Shown: positions 55,722 to 63,808, counted from the first letter of the stretch. The stretch is 64,000 nt of DNA from Treponema rectale (GCF_014202035.1 NZ_JACHFR010000002.1:620001-684000), one strand, 5' to 3'. Program-made: numbers and translations. The notes: generated from the letters alone by a model not told the origin.

Positions 55722-56525
55722 TTACGGCTGTTTTCCGATGTAAGCAAGGATACCGCCGTCAACGTAAAGAATATGTCCGTTTACGGCATTTGATGCGTCT
55801 GAAGCAAGGAATACTGCCGGTCCCTGAAGTTCTTCAGTCTGAAGCCAGCGTCCTGCAGGAGTACGGCCACAGATAAACTGATCAAACGGATGTCGTGAAC
55901 CGTCAGGCTGCTTTTCGCGTAAAGGTGCTGTCTGTGGTGTTGCAATGTATCCAGGTCCGATGCCGTTACACTGAATGTTGTACTGTCCGTATTCAGCACA
56001 GATGTTGCGTGTAAGCATCTTAAGACCGCCTTTTGCTGCTGCGTATGCAGAAACTGTTTCACGTCCAAGCTCAGACATCATTGAACAGATGTTGATGATT
56101 TTTCCGTGTCCTTTTTCAATCATCTGAGGAATTACAGCAGATGCAACGATATAAGGAGCAACCAGGTCAATGTCAATTACAGCCTGGAATTCTTCCCTTT
56201 TCATTTCATGCATAGGAATGCGTTTGATGATTCCTGCATTGTTTACAAGAATGTCGATTGTTCCAAGATCAGCATTTATCTTTTTTACAGTTTCTTTTAC
56301 TGCATTTTCATCTGTTACGTTGCAGACATAGCCTTTTACAGAATCTTTGCAGCCTGCTTCTTCGTAAGCCTTGTATCCAAGATCAACCTTATCCTGGCTG
56401 ATATCACAGAATGCAACTTTTGCACCTGCTTTGATATAAGCTGTAGCAATTGCAAATCCGATTCCGTATGTTGCACCTGTAATGAATGCAACCTTTCCAG
56501 TCAATGAAAAATCCTTCATTTCCAT
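55722..56525 (-). CDS. kduD: 2-dehydro-3-deoxy-D-gluconate 5-dehydrogenase KduD
   Basis: A 267-residue short-chain dehydrogenase that reduces 2,5-diketo-3-deoxygluconate to 2-keto-3-deoxygluconate with NAD(P)H. Landmarks: the Rossmann loop TGATYGIGFAIA, NNAGIIKR, the catalytic Ser-Tyr-Lys in SAYAAAKGG, and GPGYIATPQT. The opening FSLTGKVAFITG and the C-terminal NGHILYVDGGILAYIG agree with the KduD group. Length is about 15 residues above the common 251-253, mainly in the ADGSRHPFDQFI-type segment near residues 195-215. It is first in the operon, behind its own promoter and an AGGAG ribosome site. Confidence 0.94.
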   Translation of the reverse strand: MEMKDFSLTGKVAFITGATYGIGFAIATAYIKAGAKVAFCDISQDKVDLGYKAYEEAGCKDSVKGYVCNVTDENAVKETVKKINADLGTIDILVNNAGIIKRIPMHEMKREEFQAVIDIDLVAPYIVASAVIPQMIEKGHGKIINICSMMSELGRETVSAYAAAKGGLKMLTRNICAEYGQYNIQCNGIGPGYIATPQTAPLREKQPDGSRHPFDQFICGRTPAGRWLQTEELQGPAVFLASDASNAVNGHILYVDGGILAYIGKQP

Positions 56526-56606
56526 AGAACTACTCCTTAATAATAAATCCTATAAAAGTATAGGGAACCTCAAAAAAAATAGTTTTTTTGAGATAGCTTT
56601 GAAACT

Positions 56607-56635
56607 ATAATAAGTCATAAAGATATATTTGTAAA
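56607..56635 (-). promoter_or_regulatory. Promoter of the kdu operon
   Basis: On the minus strand: TTTACA (56635-56630), 17-bp spacer, TATTAT (56612-56607). The leader then contains a CTCAAAAAAA/TTTTTTTGAG inverted repeat (about 56569-56592). Confidence 0.65.
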
Positions 56636-56660
56636 GAAAATTAGTATAAAATTCATTAAA

Positions 56661-56707
56661 GTGATATCACATTTTTAATTGACATACCACTTTTTCGTTT
56701 CTATACT
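56661..56707 (+). promoter_or_regulatory. Promoter and candidate GntR operator of the discoidin-like gene
   Basis: TTGACA (56679-56684), 17-bp spacer, TATACT (56702-56707): a near-perfect sigma-70 promoter. The -35 box lies within TTGACATACCAC, whose complement GTGGTATGTCAA matches the UxuR/ExuR-type consensus TTGGTATACCAA at 9 of 12 positions. A perfect palindrome GTGATATCAC lies at 56661-56670. Binding by the adjacent GntR protein is inferred. Confidence 0.55.
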
Positions 56708-56745
56708 GATAGCCTGGTAAGTTTTAGTATTACTCTGGAGGAATT

Positions 56746-57534
56746 ATGACAAATTATACTATAAAAGTACTGGATGCTCAGAATAATGTTCGTTTTGAAA
56801 AAACAGATGCTGTTGAACTGGCTGCAGTTTTTGACGGGGAATATCAGAAGGGGGATAAAATTCAGCTTAGTTCTAGCAGTGATAAAGTTTATACCATAGT
56901 AAAGCTTGATGACTGCATGGATTTTTCTTTTACGCTTTTAAGCGGGGTTTTTACTATAGAGATTCCTTTTGACGAAAAAAAGATGTCATATAATCCGAAA
57001 GCTTTTACAGGAACTCGTCATTACCTTTATGCAAGGGAAGCTTTGCCTGCAGAAATTTCCTGCAGAAAGAATCTTGCACTGAATGTATGGGACTGTCATG
57101 AAAATACAGCGCTTTTTCCTCATACTTCAGCAAATGTTGAGACTCGCGGTGAATCAGTTTTTGCCTCGAGAAATGCAATAGACGGCCTTCTTGCAAATAC
57201 TTTCCATGGTGAATGGCCTTATTCCAGCTGGGGAATTAATAAAAATCCGCAGGCTGAACTTACGCTTGATTTTGGCCGCAAGGTTAGGGCTGATGAAGTT
57301 GTGATATATTTGCGTGCGGATTTTCCTCATGATGCATGGTGGACTCAGGGAACTATTACTTTTAGTGATGGTAGTGAACTTGTAATGAATTTTGAGAAAC
57401 GTGGAGATGCTCAGAGTTTTAAGTTTCCTGAAAAAGAGATTACATACCTTAAACTTCATTCACTTATAAAAGCTGATGATCCTTCTCCGTTCCCGGCACT
57501 TACTCAGATTGAAGTATATGGTACAGAAGCGTGA
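56746..57534 (+). CDS. Cytoplasmic protein with C-terminal discoidin/CBM32-like domain
   Basis: A 262-residue protein without signal peptide. The N-terminal ~110 residues form an unassigned beta-rich domain (TIKVLDAQNNVRFEKTD, GDKIQLSSSSDKVYTIVKLD). The C-terminal ~150 residues look like an F5/8 type C jelly-roll: ASRNAIDGLLANTFHGEW near the start, LTLDFGRKVRADEVVIYLRAD in the middle and LTQIEVYG at the end. Such domains usually bind sugars, but usually in exported proteins. Its location opposite the kdu operon, sharing a control region, suggests a role in uronate metabolism. GGAGG precedes the ATG. Its biochemical role is unknown; it could be an enzyme accessory protein or a small sugar-lactone binding protein. 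Confidence 0.75.
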   Translation: MTNYTIKVLDAQNNVRFEKTDAVELAAVFDGEYQKGDKIQLSSSSDKVYTIVKLDDCMDFSFTLLSGVFTIEIPFDEKKMSYNPKAFTGTRHYLYAREALPAEISCRKNLALNVWDCHENTALFPHTSANVETRGESVFASRNAIDGLLANTFHGEWPYSSWGINKNPQAELTLDFGRKVRADEVVIYLRADFPHDAWWTQGTITFSDGSELVMNFEKRGDAQSFKFPEKEITYLKLHSLIKADDPSPFPALTQIEVYGTEA

Positions 57535-57565
57535 ATGTCAGGTTTGAAATTTTTAAGTAGAGAAA

Positions 57566-57824
57566 ACGGGACTGTCCAAAAAGTTCAAAAAATGTCATTT
57601 TCGGGCTGTCAACAACTTTTTATAAGTGTCATTTTCGGGCCTGACCCGAAAATCCCCCTGCATGAGATTGCCGTGTCGAGCACGGCAATGACAGGGTGTC
57701 GAGCACGGCAATGACTCATACTGAACGCTACGCCACATTCGCACACACATTCGTAGCAGGTGCGTGCGAATGTGGCGTAGCGTTCGGAATGACACTAGGA
57801 TGTAAACTTATTGGTCATCCCCTT
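57566..57824. repeat. Modular interspersed repeat, copy R3
   Basis: A non-coding element with the family's ends (ACGGGACTGTCC... and ...TTGGTCATCCCC). It holds two CATTTTCGGG-type modules and two tandem CACGGCAATGAC modules. It shares 60 nt exactly (57581-57640) with R1 in inverted orientation. Unique to this copy is a perfect 22-bp inverted repeat (57723-57744 with 57764-57785, 19-nt loop), starting GAACGCTACGCC. It lacks the TTGAGGG module found in R1 and R2. An open frame on the minus strand is repeat-derived. Confidence 0.85.
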
Positions 57825-57859
57825 TTTTTTTACCGGTTATCTGAATAAATTACTTTAAA

Positions 57860-57887
57860 TTTACAAAGAAAGACTTTGCTTTAATAA
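57860..57887 (+). promoter_or_regulatory. Candidate promoter of the GH43 operon
   Basis: TTTACA (57860-57865), 16-bp spacer, TAATAA (57882-57887). Both operators lie downstream, consistent with repression by roadblock or occlusion. Confidence 0.5.
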
Positions 57888-57915
57888 AAAATACTTGAAT
57901 TCATCAAAATTCTTT

Positions 57916-57974
57916 ACGAAAACGTTTGCATAAATAAATGACCCATGCTATGATTTATGAAAAGGTTTTCATAA
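57916..57974. promoter_or_regulatory. Paired operators of the GH43 operon
   Basis: The first site, CGAAAACGTTTGCA (57917-57930), is a cre/LacI-type palindrome with a CG centre. The second, TGAAAAGGTTTTCA (57958-57971), is identical to the importer operator. Their centres are about 41 bp apart, near four helical turns, a spacing suited to cooperative binding or looping. Confidence 0.6.
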
Positions 57975-58057
57975 AATATATGGAAGAATGGGGCATGGTG
58001 TCACTGATGTTATCTGTTGCTGATTGCCCTGTTCTTTCTAAAAAAGGTGGTAGAAGG

Positions 58058-59836
58058 ATGAAAAAAGTTTTGTTTGCTATGGCAACGACGGTTTTTGTTC
58101 TGGTGACAGCTTCATGTAGTCTTCTTAATACTTCAGATGAATTGGTTGAAGGTTCAAGAACTGCAAGCGGTGTCCAGAAAGGTGTTCTTCTGGCTGGTGT
58201 TCATCACTATGACACTGACGGAAATACTCTTTTTGGAGACGGTGGCTGTATGCTTCAGACTGTGAAGCATAAAAAGAACTCTGACGGCAGTATTGATTAT
58301 GGTACTATAGAAAAAGTCGGAAAATATATTTACTGGTATGGTGAGTACCGTTATTCAAGCGGTAATGCCCGCGGTGTATCATGCTACCGTTCTACGGATA
58401 TGGTTAACTGGGAGTGGAGATGTAATATTCTTCCAGAAAGCTCTTCTCCTGAACTTTGGACAGACGGATACTTCCTTGAACGTCCGAAGGTTATTTATAA
58501 CGAAAAAACAGGAAAGTATGTTCTCTGGGCTCACCGTGATGGTACAGGCTGGAACTATGGATATGCTTCGATTATCGTAGCAGAAGGAGATTATCCGGAT
58601 CAGGAATTTACTTATGTAAAGACATTCCGTCCTTTTGATGATCCTGCTCTTGATATTCATGATTCAGGATATACAAGTGATTATTCTAATGACGACCTTC
58701 CTTACGGTTATATGAGCCGTGACTGTACGCTTTTTGTTGATGATGACGGTACAGCATATTTTGCATCATCTTCTTCAGAAAATAGTGCAATTAATATTTA
58801 CCGCCTTACAGATGATTATCTTGATGTTGATACTACATGGCTTGCTCAGGATGCCCTTAAACGTAATCAGAAAGAAGCTCCTTGTATCATTAAGAGAAAT
58901 GATGTTTATTACTGTGTAACTTCTGATACAGACGGTTGGAACGTAACACCTTCAAGATGGTTCTATTCTTATCATATTGGTGGCCCATGGTATTACGGCG
59001 GAGTTTTCTCTGATAATGATGATGGTGGAAATAACTCTTCTAACGATCGTCACTCTGACCGCTCACAGCCTGCTTATATCTTTAAGCTTACGGCAACAGA
59101 TGGTTCTGGTACTAATTCCTGGCTGTATCTTGGTGACCGCTGGGGTCCTGCTTTCGGTAAGTCATCAACTTATGATAACGAACAGGTTCTTATGAAGGTT
59201 GAATTTGATGATTCTTCTTCTACGCCAAAATGTAATGCTTTCTTCAGTGAAGCTTTGTGTCCTGATGTAGAGAAGGGAGAAATTAATTATCCTCAGTATT
59301 ATTACATCAGGAACGCAAACAGTCAGTATATGACAAACCTTGAATATTGTTATCAGGGAACAAATGCCAGCTGGACGGGAACTGCTCCAAGTGGAGATTC
59401 AACATCAACTCTTCGTCGTGATCAGTATCTGTATCAGTATCGTCTTGTTCCTACAAATTACGGCTATCAGCTTATTAACCGCTATTCCGGTCTTGCAATT
59501 ACTGCCAACGGAACGGAAGCTAACGGTACCTGTTCAATGCAGAGCCGTGATGCAGATGATGAAAAGCAGAGTTTCGTATTGGAAAAATACTCTGATGGTG
59601 TTTACAAGATAAAGAATTATGCAACACAGCAGTATGTTTCAACCTGGCTTAAAACTACAAAGGTTGAATCTACTCAGCTGAACGGTTCAAATATTCTCTG
59701 GATGTCAAGCTATGGTTACTATCCGGGATGGGAACAATATGAAACAACTTATCGTAATAATTATTCTAATACTGCTATTCGTCAGCGCTGGCAGCTTATA
59801 CCTGTTAATACAGATGATGATGAATGGGATTTCTAA
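58058..59836 (+). CDS. GH43-type lipoprotein with C-terminal beta-trefoil-like domain
   Basis: A 592-residue surface lipoprotein, likely a glycan-trimming enzyme. I start at ATG 58058: AAAGGTGG lies 7 nt upstream and the signal peptide (to Cys20, LVTASC) begins there; a frame open from 57938 would run through an operator. The five-bladed GH43 domain spans about 30-390: KYIYWYGEYRY, YRSTDMVNWEWRC, SRDCTLFVDDDG (Asp) and QKEAPCIIKRNDVYY (Glu, general acid). This pattern resembles subfamilies 24/34, which include exo-beta-1,3-galactanases, where the usual N-terminal Asp base is not conserved; here that position is in GDGGCMLQ. From ~410 a ricin-like trefoil region (YYIRNANSQYMTNLEY, YRLVPTNYGYQLINRYSG) probably binds sugar. 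First gene of a four-gene operon. Confidence 0.85.
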   Translation: MKKVLFAMATTVFVLVTASCSLLNTSDELVEGSRTASGVQKGVLLAGVHHYDTDGNTLFGDGGCMLQTVKHKKNSDGSIDYGTIEKVGKYIYWYGEYRYSSGNARGVSCYRSTDMVNWEWRCNILPESSSPELWTDGYFLERPKVIYNEKTGKYVLWAHRDGTGWNYGYASIIVAEGDYPDQEFTYVKTFRPFDDPALDIHDSGYTSDYSNDDLPYGYMSRDCTLFVDDDGTAYFASSSSENSAINIYRLTDDYLDVDTTWLAQDALKRNQKEAPCIIKRNDVYYCVTSDTDGWNVTPSRWFYSYHIGGPWYYGGVFSDNDDGGNNSSNDRHSDRSQPAYIFKLTATDGSGTNSWLYLGDRWGPAFGKSSTYDNEQVLMKVEFDDSSSTPKCNAFFSEALCPDVEKGEINYPQYYYIRNANSQYMTNLEYCYQGTNASWTGTAPSGDSTSTLRRDQYLYQYRLVPTNYGYQLINRYSGLAITANGTEANGTCSMQSRDADDEKQSFVLEKYSDGVYKIKNYATQQYVSTWLKTTKVESTQLNGSNILWMSSYGYYPGWEQYETTYRNNYSNTAIRQRWQLIPVNTDDDEWDF

Positions 59837-59857
59837 AATAAGGGAGAGTGAATAAAG

Positions 59858-60988
59858 ATGAAAAAGTTAATAAAAAATCTTGTTAAAGCACTTTCCGTTA
59901 GTGCTATTGCCTGTGTTGCAATGACTGGATGTCAGGATAAAATAGACGGTGTTACTCCTTCAGACTGGAGTGAAGGTGTTATGGCAACTTCAGCCTGGGT
60001 TATGGCTGGTACTGGTTCTACAATCAGTACATCATCAGATGTGCTGCATCTTGCATACAGTGAAGACGGACTTTCATGGACTCTTCTTACCAGCAGTGCA
60101 TATACATCAGGAATAGGTTCTACACATATTCGTGATCCGTATATTTTCAGAATGAATGACGGAACTTTTGTTCTTCTTGCAGCTGATTTTACAAGTGACG
60201 GTATGTTCTATGATCCGGGTGCAGGAGAAGACTGGAGTTACGGAAATAATCCTTCAAAAAGAATCATTGTTGCATTCAGTGATGATCTTGTAACCTGGAA
60301 TTATGAACATACACTTACTCTTACAGATTCAACTGGTAAGTATGGTGTCCGCTATCCTAGGGCTATGTATAATAAGTTTGACCGCTGTTATGACATTTAC
60401 TTTACATGGGATAACGGAGATGGTGTTCAGGGTATCTATTATGTTCAGACAGAGGATTTCCTTACACTTAAATATGATGATGTTCACACAGTTTTCTCTT
60501 CGGATCATAGTGTAGGTCAGGCAACTGTAGTAAAGGGAAGCTCAAACTACTATCTTATGTGCCGTGATACCCGTGATTCTGACGATGATGTTCTTGAAAC
60601 AAAGCTTGGCGGAGACATTCAGTGTGCAAAGCTTAAGACCTGGGGTGACGGAACATTCTCGATTATGGGTGATGCAGATGCAGCCATCGGTAACAAAAAA
60701 TCTAATTATTATGTAAACCGCGGTTCTGATCAGAATAATGTTCTCTGGCAGAGTGAGCCTTGTGTTTATCAGCTTGCAAGCGGAAAATGGATCATGCTGG
60801 TTAATTATGTAAGTAGTGCTGGCGCTGACGGACAGTATGCTGCTTATGAAACTGAGAATATTGATGATCCTACAAGCTGGACAGACTGTACTTCCAGTGT
60901 AACAAAGTTTTCCAGCGGCCGTATAGTTGGAACTTCTGTAACTCGTATTACTGCTGCAGAACTTGATGTTTTGAAAGCTGCATTCTAA
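59858..60988 (+). CDS. GH43-type lipoprotein (arabinosidase/xylosidase-like)
   Basis: A 376-residue lipoprotein; signal peptide to Cys25 (VAMTGCQDK). The fold is a five-bladed propeller of the GH43/62/68 kind. HIRDPYIFRMNDGTFVLLA (near residue 92) carries the probable catalytic Asp, and WQSEPCVYQLASGKWIMLVNY (near 298) the probable general-acid Glu. The pKa-modulating Asp, expected in a DAT-like position, reads GQATVVKGSSNYYLM, so that residue may be changed. The segment VRYPRAMYNKFDRCYDIYFTW matches the 'WAPEIFYD' position of other members. GGAGAG precedes the start, 21 bp after the previous stop. Substrate not determined; removal of arabinose or xylose side chains is typical for this family. 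Confidence 0.8.
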   Translation: MKKLIKNLVKALSVSAIACVAMTGCQDKIDGVTPSDWSEGVMATSAWVMAGTGSTISTSSDVLHLAYSEDGLSWTLLTSSAYTSGIGSTHIRDPYIFRMNDGTFVLLAADFTSDGMFYDPGAGEDWSYGNNPSKRIIVAFSDDLVTWNYEHTLTLTDSTGKYGVRYPRAMYNKFDRCYDIYFTWDNGDGVQGIYYVQTEDFLTLKYDDVHTVFSSDHSVGQATVVKGSSNYYLMCRDTRDSDDDVLETKLGGDIQCAKLKTWGDGTFSIMGDADAAIGNKKSNYYVNRGSDQNNVLWQSEPCVYQLASGKWIMLVNYVSSAGADGQYAAYETENIDDPTSWTDCTSSVTKFSSGRIVGTSVTRITAAELDVLKAAF

Positions 60989-60998
60989 GGAGAAAATG

Positions 60999-62093
60999 AT
61001 GAAATTAAAGAAAATAGCTACTTTTTTGATTGCGACATGTACACTCCTTATGAGTGTTGCAGCAGAAGAAAAATCAGTAACTAATGGTGTTGCATGGACA
61101 GATGCCAATGGTAATGTAATTCAGGCACATGATACTGTTGTAAAATATGGCAGTAAGTATTACTGGTACGGACTGGATTACAGTCAGGAAGCTGCTGTTG
61201 GTGACGGTACAGGTTTTATGGCTGTTAAGTGTTATGAGAGTGAAGATCTTGTAAACTGGACCTGGAAAAGCGATGTACTTACAAAACAGACAGATGACCG
61301 TTTCTATGGAATGGGAAATGTTTTCTTTCCACAGGTTGTTTATAACAAGTCAACAAAAATGTTTGTTATGTGGATGGGAACATCAAATGGACCTCTTGTT
61401 GCTGTAAGTGATAAGCCTTATGGTAATTTCCATATTCATGATACTTATGTAACTACAAGTTCCGGTTCAATCATAAACTCTGTTTTTGTAGATGATGACG
61501 GCGCTGCATATCTTTCAGCTTATGTTTGGGAAGATCTTGCTGTAGATGCACCTAAACTTTATGTATACCGCCTTACTGATGATTATCTTGAAATCCGTAA
61601 AGAATGGAATTCCTGGGGTGACATTTATTCAATCAGCTTTGACAATCGTGCAATAGGACGCTCAAAGATTATTAAACATAAGGGTGTTTATTACCTTATC
61701 TTTGCAGATTATGGAAGTCTTATTTCAGTTGCTTCTAAGTTGGAGTATACAGGCTTAACCTGGTATGATTTTGTCGGCGGTTCGTACACATATCAGGGTG
61801 TAAAATGGGCTTATGCAAACAGCCTTTATGATGAATGGTCAGGTGTTAATTCATTCGAAAATACCTCTACAAGTTATGAATTCAGTACTTTGATTGCCGT
61901 TCAGGGTGAAGAAGGTACAAGTTATATTGCTTCTTTCAACGGATGGAATTCATCTGATATGAGCAATAGCACTTATACCTGGCAGCCGCTTCAGTGGGAT
62001 GATTCTAAGTTCTCTAACATGGATGTTCCATATATCGGCGATTATTCATCAATTGTAATTGATGCTAAAAAAGGCACTGTAAAGGGTAACTAA
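60999..62093 (+). CDS. Exported GH43-like protein lacking obvious catalytic residues
   Basis: A 364-residue exported protein with a signal peptidase I-type leader (MKLKKIATFLIATCTLLMSVAA) and no lipobox. Two ATGs occur in tandem; 60999 lies 6 nt after AAGGAG and is preferred over 60996. It parallels the first GH43 protein of the operon (KYYWYGLDY, YESEDLVNWTWK, YRLTDDYLEI, SVFVDDDGAAYL), so it belongs to the same subfamily-24/34-like group. However, the 'SRDCTLF' Asp position reads IINSVF, and the 'EAP' general-acid Glu position reads IGRSKII. It may therefore be inactive, or a glycan-binding pseudo-enzyme. It starts 10 bp after the previous gene. There is no additional binding domain. Confidence 0.8.
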   Translation: MKLKKIATFLIATCTLLMSVAAEEKSVTNGVAWTDANGNVIQAHDTVVKYGSKYYWYGLDYSQEAAVGDGTGFMAVKCYESEDLVNWTWKSDVLTKQTDDRFYGMGNVFFPQVVYNKSTKMFVMWMGTSNGPLVAVSDKPYGNFHIHDTYVTTSSGSIINSVFVDDDGAAYLSAYVWEDLAVDAPKLYVYRLTDDYLEIRKEWNSWGDIYSISFDNRAIGRSKIIKHKGVYYLIFADYGSLISVASKLEYTGLTWYDFVGGSYTYQGVKWAYANSLYDEWSGVNSFENTSTSYEFSTLIAVQGEEGTSYIASFNGWNSSDMSNSTYTWQPLQWDDSKFSNMDVPYIGDYSSIVIDAKKGTVKGN

Positions 62094-62104
62094 GGAGGCG
62101 TAAA

Positions 62105-63808
62105 ATGAAAAAGTATTCTATTATAAAAGCTTTTACTGCATCTTTAGCTGCTGCTGCATTATTTTGTGTAACTGCATGTAATAATGATGCAACTGAATTT
62201 GTTCCAACGGTGGCTAAGGGGCTTGAGATTTCTTCTATAAACCTTTCTGCTTCTTCTGTAGTACTTTCTGGAACAAGCGGTATTACTACAAAAGATTTGT
62301 CTGCAGATATTTATCCAAGTTATGCGACAAATACGACTGTTTACTGGTCTTCCAGTGATGACTCAATTGTAACTGTAAGTTCAGAAACTGGTACTTCGGT
62401 TACTCTTACACTTATTGGAAAAGGTACGGCAGTTGTTACAGCCCGCAGTGAAAGTGGTGTTGCAACAGCTTCATGCAAAGTAATTTGTGAACTTGAAACA
62501 ACAGCTCCGGATACTGTTTCTGCTGTAACTGTAACGGCTAATGCCAATAATGTTTATTTTGAATGGACTGACCCGGTTGATTATGATAGTGATCTTGATC
62601 ATATTCGTATTGAATCAAATAGCGGTGAATATACAGAAGTTGCTGCTGGTCTTGAATATGGTTGGGTTAAGGGACTTAGTTCCGGTACAGAATATAATTT
62701 TACATTGACTGCAATTGATCTTAATGGTAATGCTTCTGTCGGCTATCAGATTTCTGCCACTACAGAGACTGTAGCAGAGGAATTTACAGCTGAATCGGTA
62801 ACAAATCCGACTGTATCTAAACTGGCTGAATCAATTACAGTTACCTGGGCTGCAGATTCTGTGCTTGAAGGTTCTGAAGAATGGAATCATATGGATCTTA
62901 TTATTGGTGAAGAGGTTGTAAAACAGCTTTTCTATACTTCTGATGAGATTTCATATACATTTGAGGGTTTAACCGCAGGTGATGAATATGTAGTAACAGC
63001 TAAAGTTTATAATGACGATTTTGATTGTCTTACCTGGACAGATACTGTAACAACAGATAATTATGTTGCAACTATTGTTTGTGATGATTCAGTAAGTGCA
63101 GATTTCTCTGGTTATCTTCCAGTTAAACTTTCTGATATTTCTGATGAAATTACATATTCTAAAGTTCAGTTTGTATTAGATGATGTTGATGAAACTGCGG
63201 GAACTGCTACGACAAAAGTATGGACAGGTCTTACAGTTTTCCAGGAATATTCAGTATATGCTAAGTTCCTTGATGCTTCTGACAATGTAATAGGTGTGTC
63301 TAATACACTTGTTATGGAGCCATTGCTTAGACTTGTGCATTTGATCAATGGTGGAAATAAATACCTTCAGGTAAAAGATGGAAATGTAGTAGCATTCTGG
63401 GCTACAGACACTTCTAATACTTATACATGGGCTTTAATGCCTTCACTTGCAAATTCTGACAATGAAGATCAATTCTCTCTCATGAGCGTAAGTGGTGATG
63501 CATGGCTTGTTATAGATGCAACAACAGATTATTCTAATACAACAGCTCCTTCTGGTGGATGGACTGATGGTGCAAATGATACTTATGTAATGATTCTTGC
63601 AGATAAACCAACGACTGAGGATGGTAAAAAATTGGCAAGCTTTACAAAAACTACTGCTGCAAGTGGTGATGATAATTATTTCTCTGCAACGTTAGTTTAT
63701 AGTTCTTCAAGAACACTTCGTGATTATTGGAATATTTCTCAGTGCGCTAGCGCACAGACAGGAAGTAATGCGATTTATTCTTCATATAAGTTTATTGATG
63801 TTGAATAA
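62105..63808 (+). CDS. Lipoprotein with Ig-like and Fn3 domains
   Basis: A 567-residue lipoprotein without a catalytic domain. Signal peptide to Cys25 (FCVTACNND). A group-2 bacterial Ig-like domain follows (about 38-127, VYWSSSDDSIVTVSS...GKGTAVVTARS), then two fibronectin type III domains (about 130-222 and 228-318) and a third degenerate one (to ~405). The C-terminal ~155 residues start LVHLINGGNKYLQVKDG and resemble the ricin-like sugar-binding region of the first GH43 protein. Probably a surface glycan-binding partner of the co-transcribed GH43 proteins. GGAGG lies before ATG, 11 bp after the previous stop. A perfect 14-bp palindrome, GTGCGCTAGCGCAC, lies in the coding region at 63742. 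The gene is followed by a strong terminator. Confidence 0.8.
   Translation: MKKYSIIKAFTASLAAAALFCVTACNNDATEFVPTVAKGLEISSINLSASSVVLSGTSGITTKDLSADIYPSYATNTTVYWSSSDDSIVTVSSETGTSVTLTLIGKGTAVVTARSESGVATASCKVICELETTAPDTVSAVTVTANANNVYFEWTDPVDYDSDLDHIRIESNSGEYTEVAAGLEYGWVKGLSSGTEYNFTLTAIDLNGNASVGYQISATTETVAEEFTAESVTNPTVSKLAESITVTWAADSVLEGSEEWNHMDLIIGEEVVKQLFYTSDEISYTFEGLTAGDEYVVTAKVYNDDFDCLTWTDTVTTDNYVATIVCDDSVSADFSGYLPVKLSDISDEITYSKVQFVLDDVDETAGTATTKVWTGLTVFQEYSVYAKFLDASDNVIGVSNTLVMEPLLRLVHLINGGNKYLQVKDGNVVAFWATDTSNTYTWALMPSLANSDNEDQFSLMSVSGDAWLVIDATTDYSNTTAPSGGWTDGANDTYVMILADKPTTEDGKKLASFTKTTAASGDDNYFSATLVYSSSRTLRDYWNISQCASAQTGSNAIYSSYKFIDVE

Noticed and set aside
57595-57795. Open frame on the minus strand between the discoidin-like gene and the GH43 operon
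   Set aside because: Made of repeat R3 modules, including the 22-bp hairpin.
60542-61108. A 188-codon minus-strand open frame across two GH43 genes
   Set aside because: It overlaps two well-supported genes and has a Cys/Ser/Ile-rich composition typical of antisense frames.
63742-63755. Perfect 14-bp palindrome GTGCGCTAGCGCAC
   Set aside because: Lies inside coding sequence near the end of the gene with no partner elsewhere in the window; probably chance.
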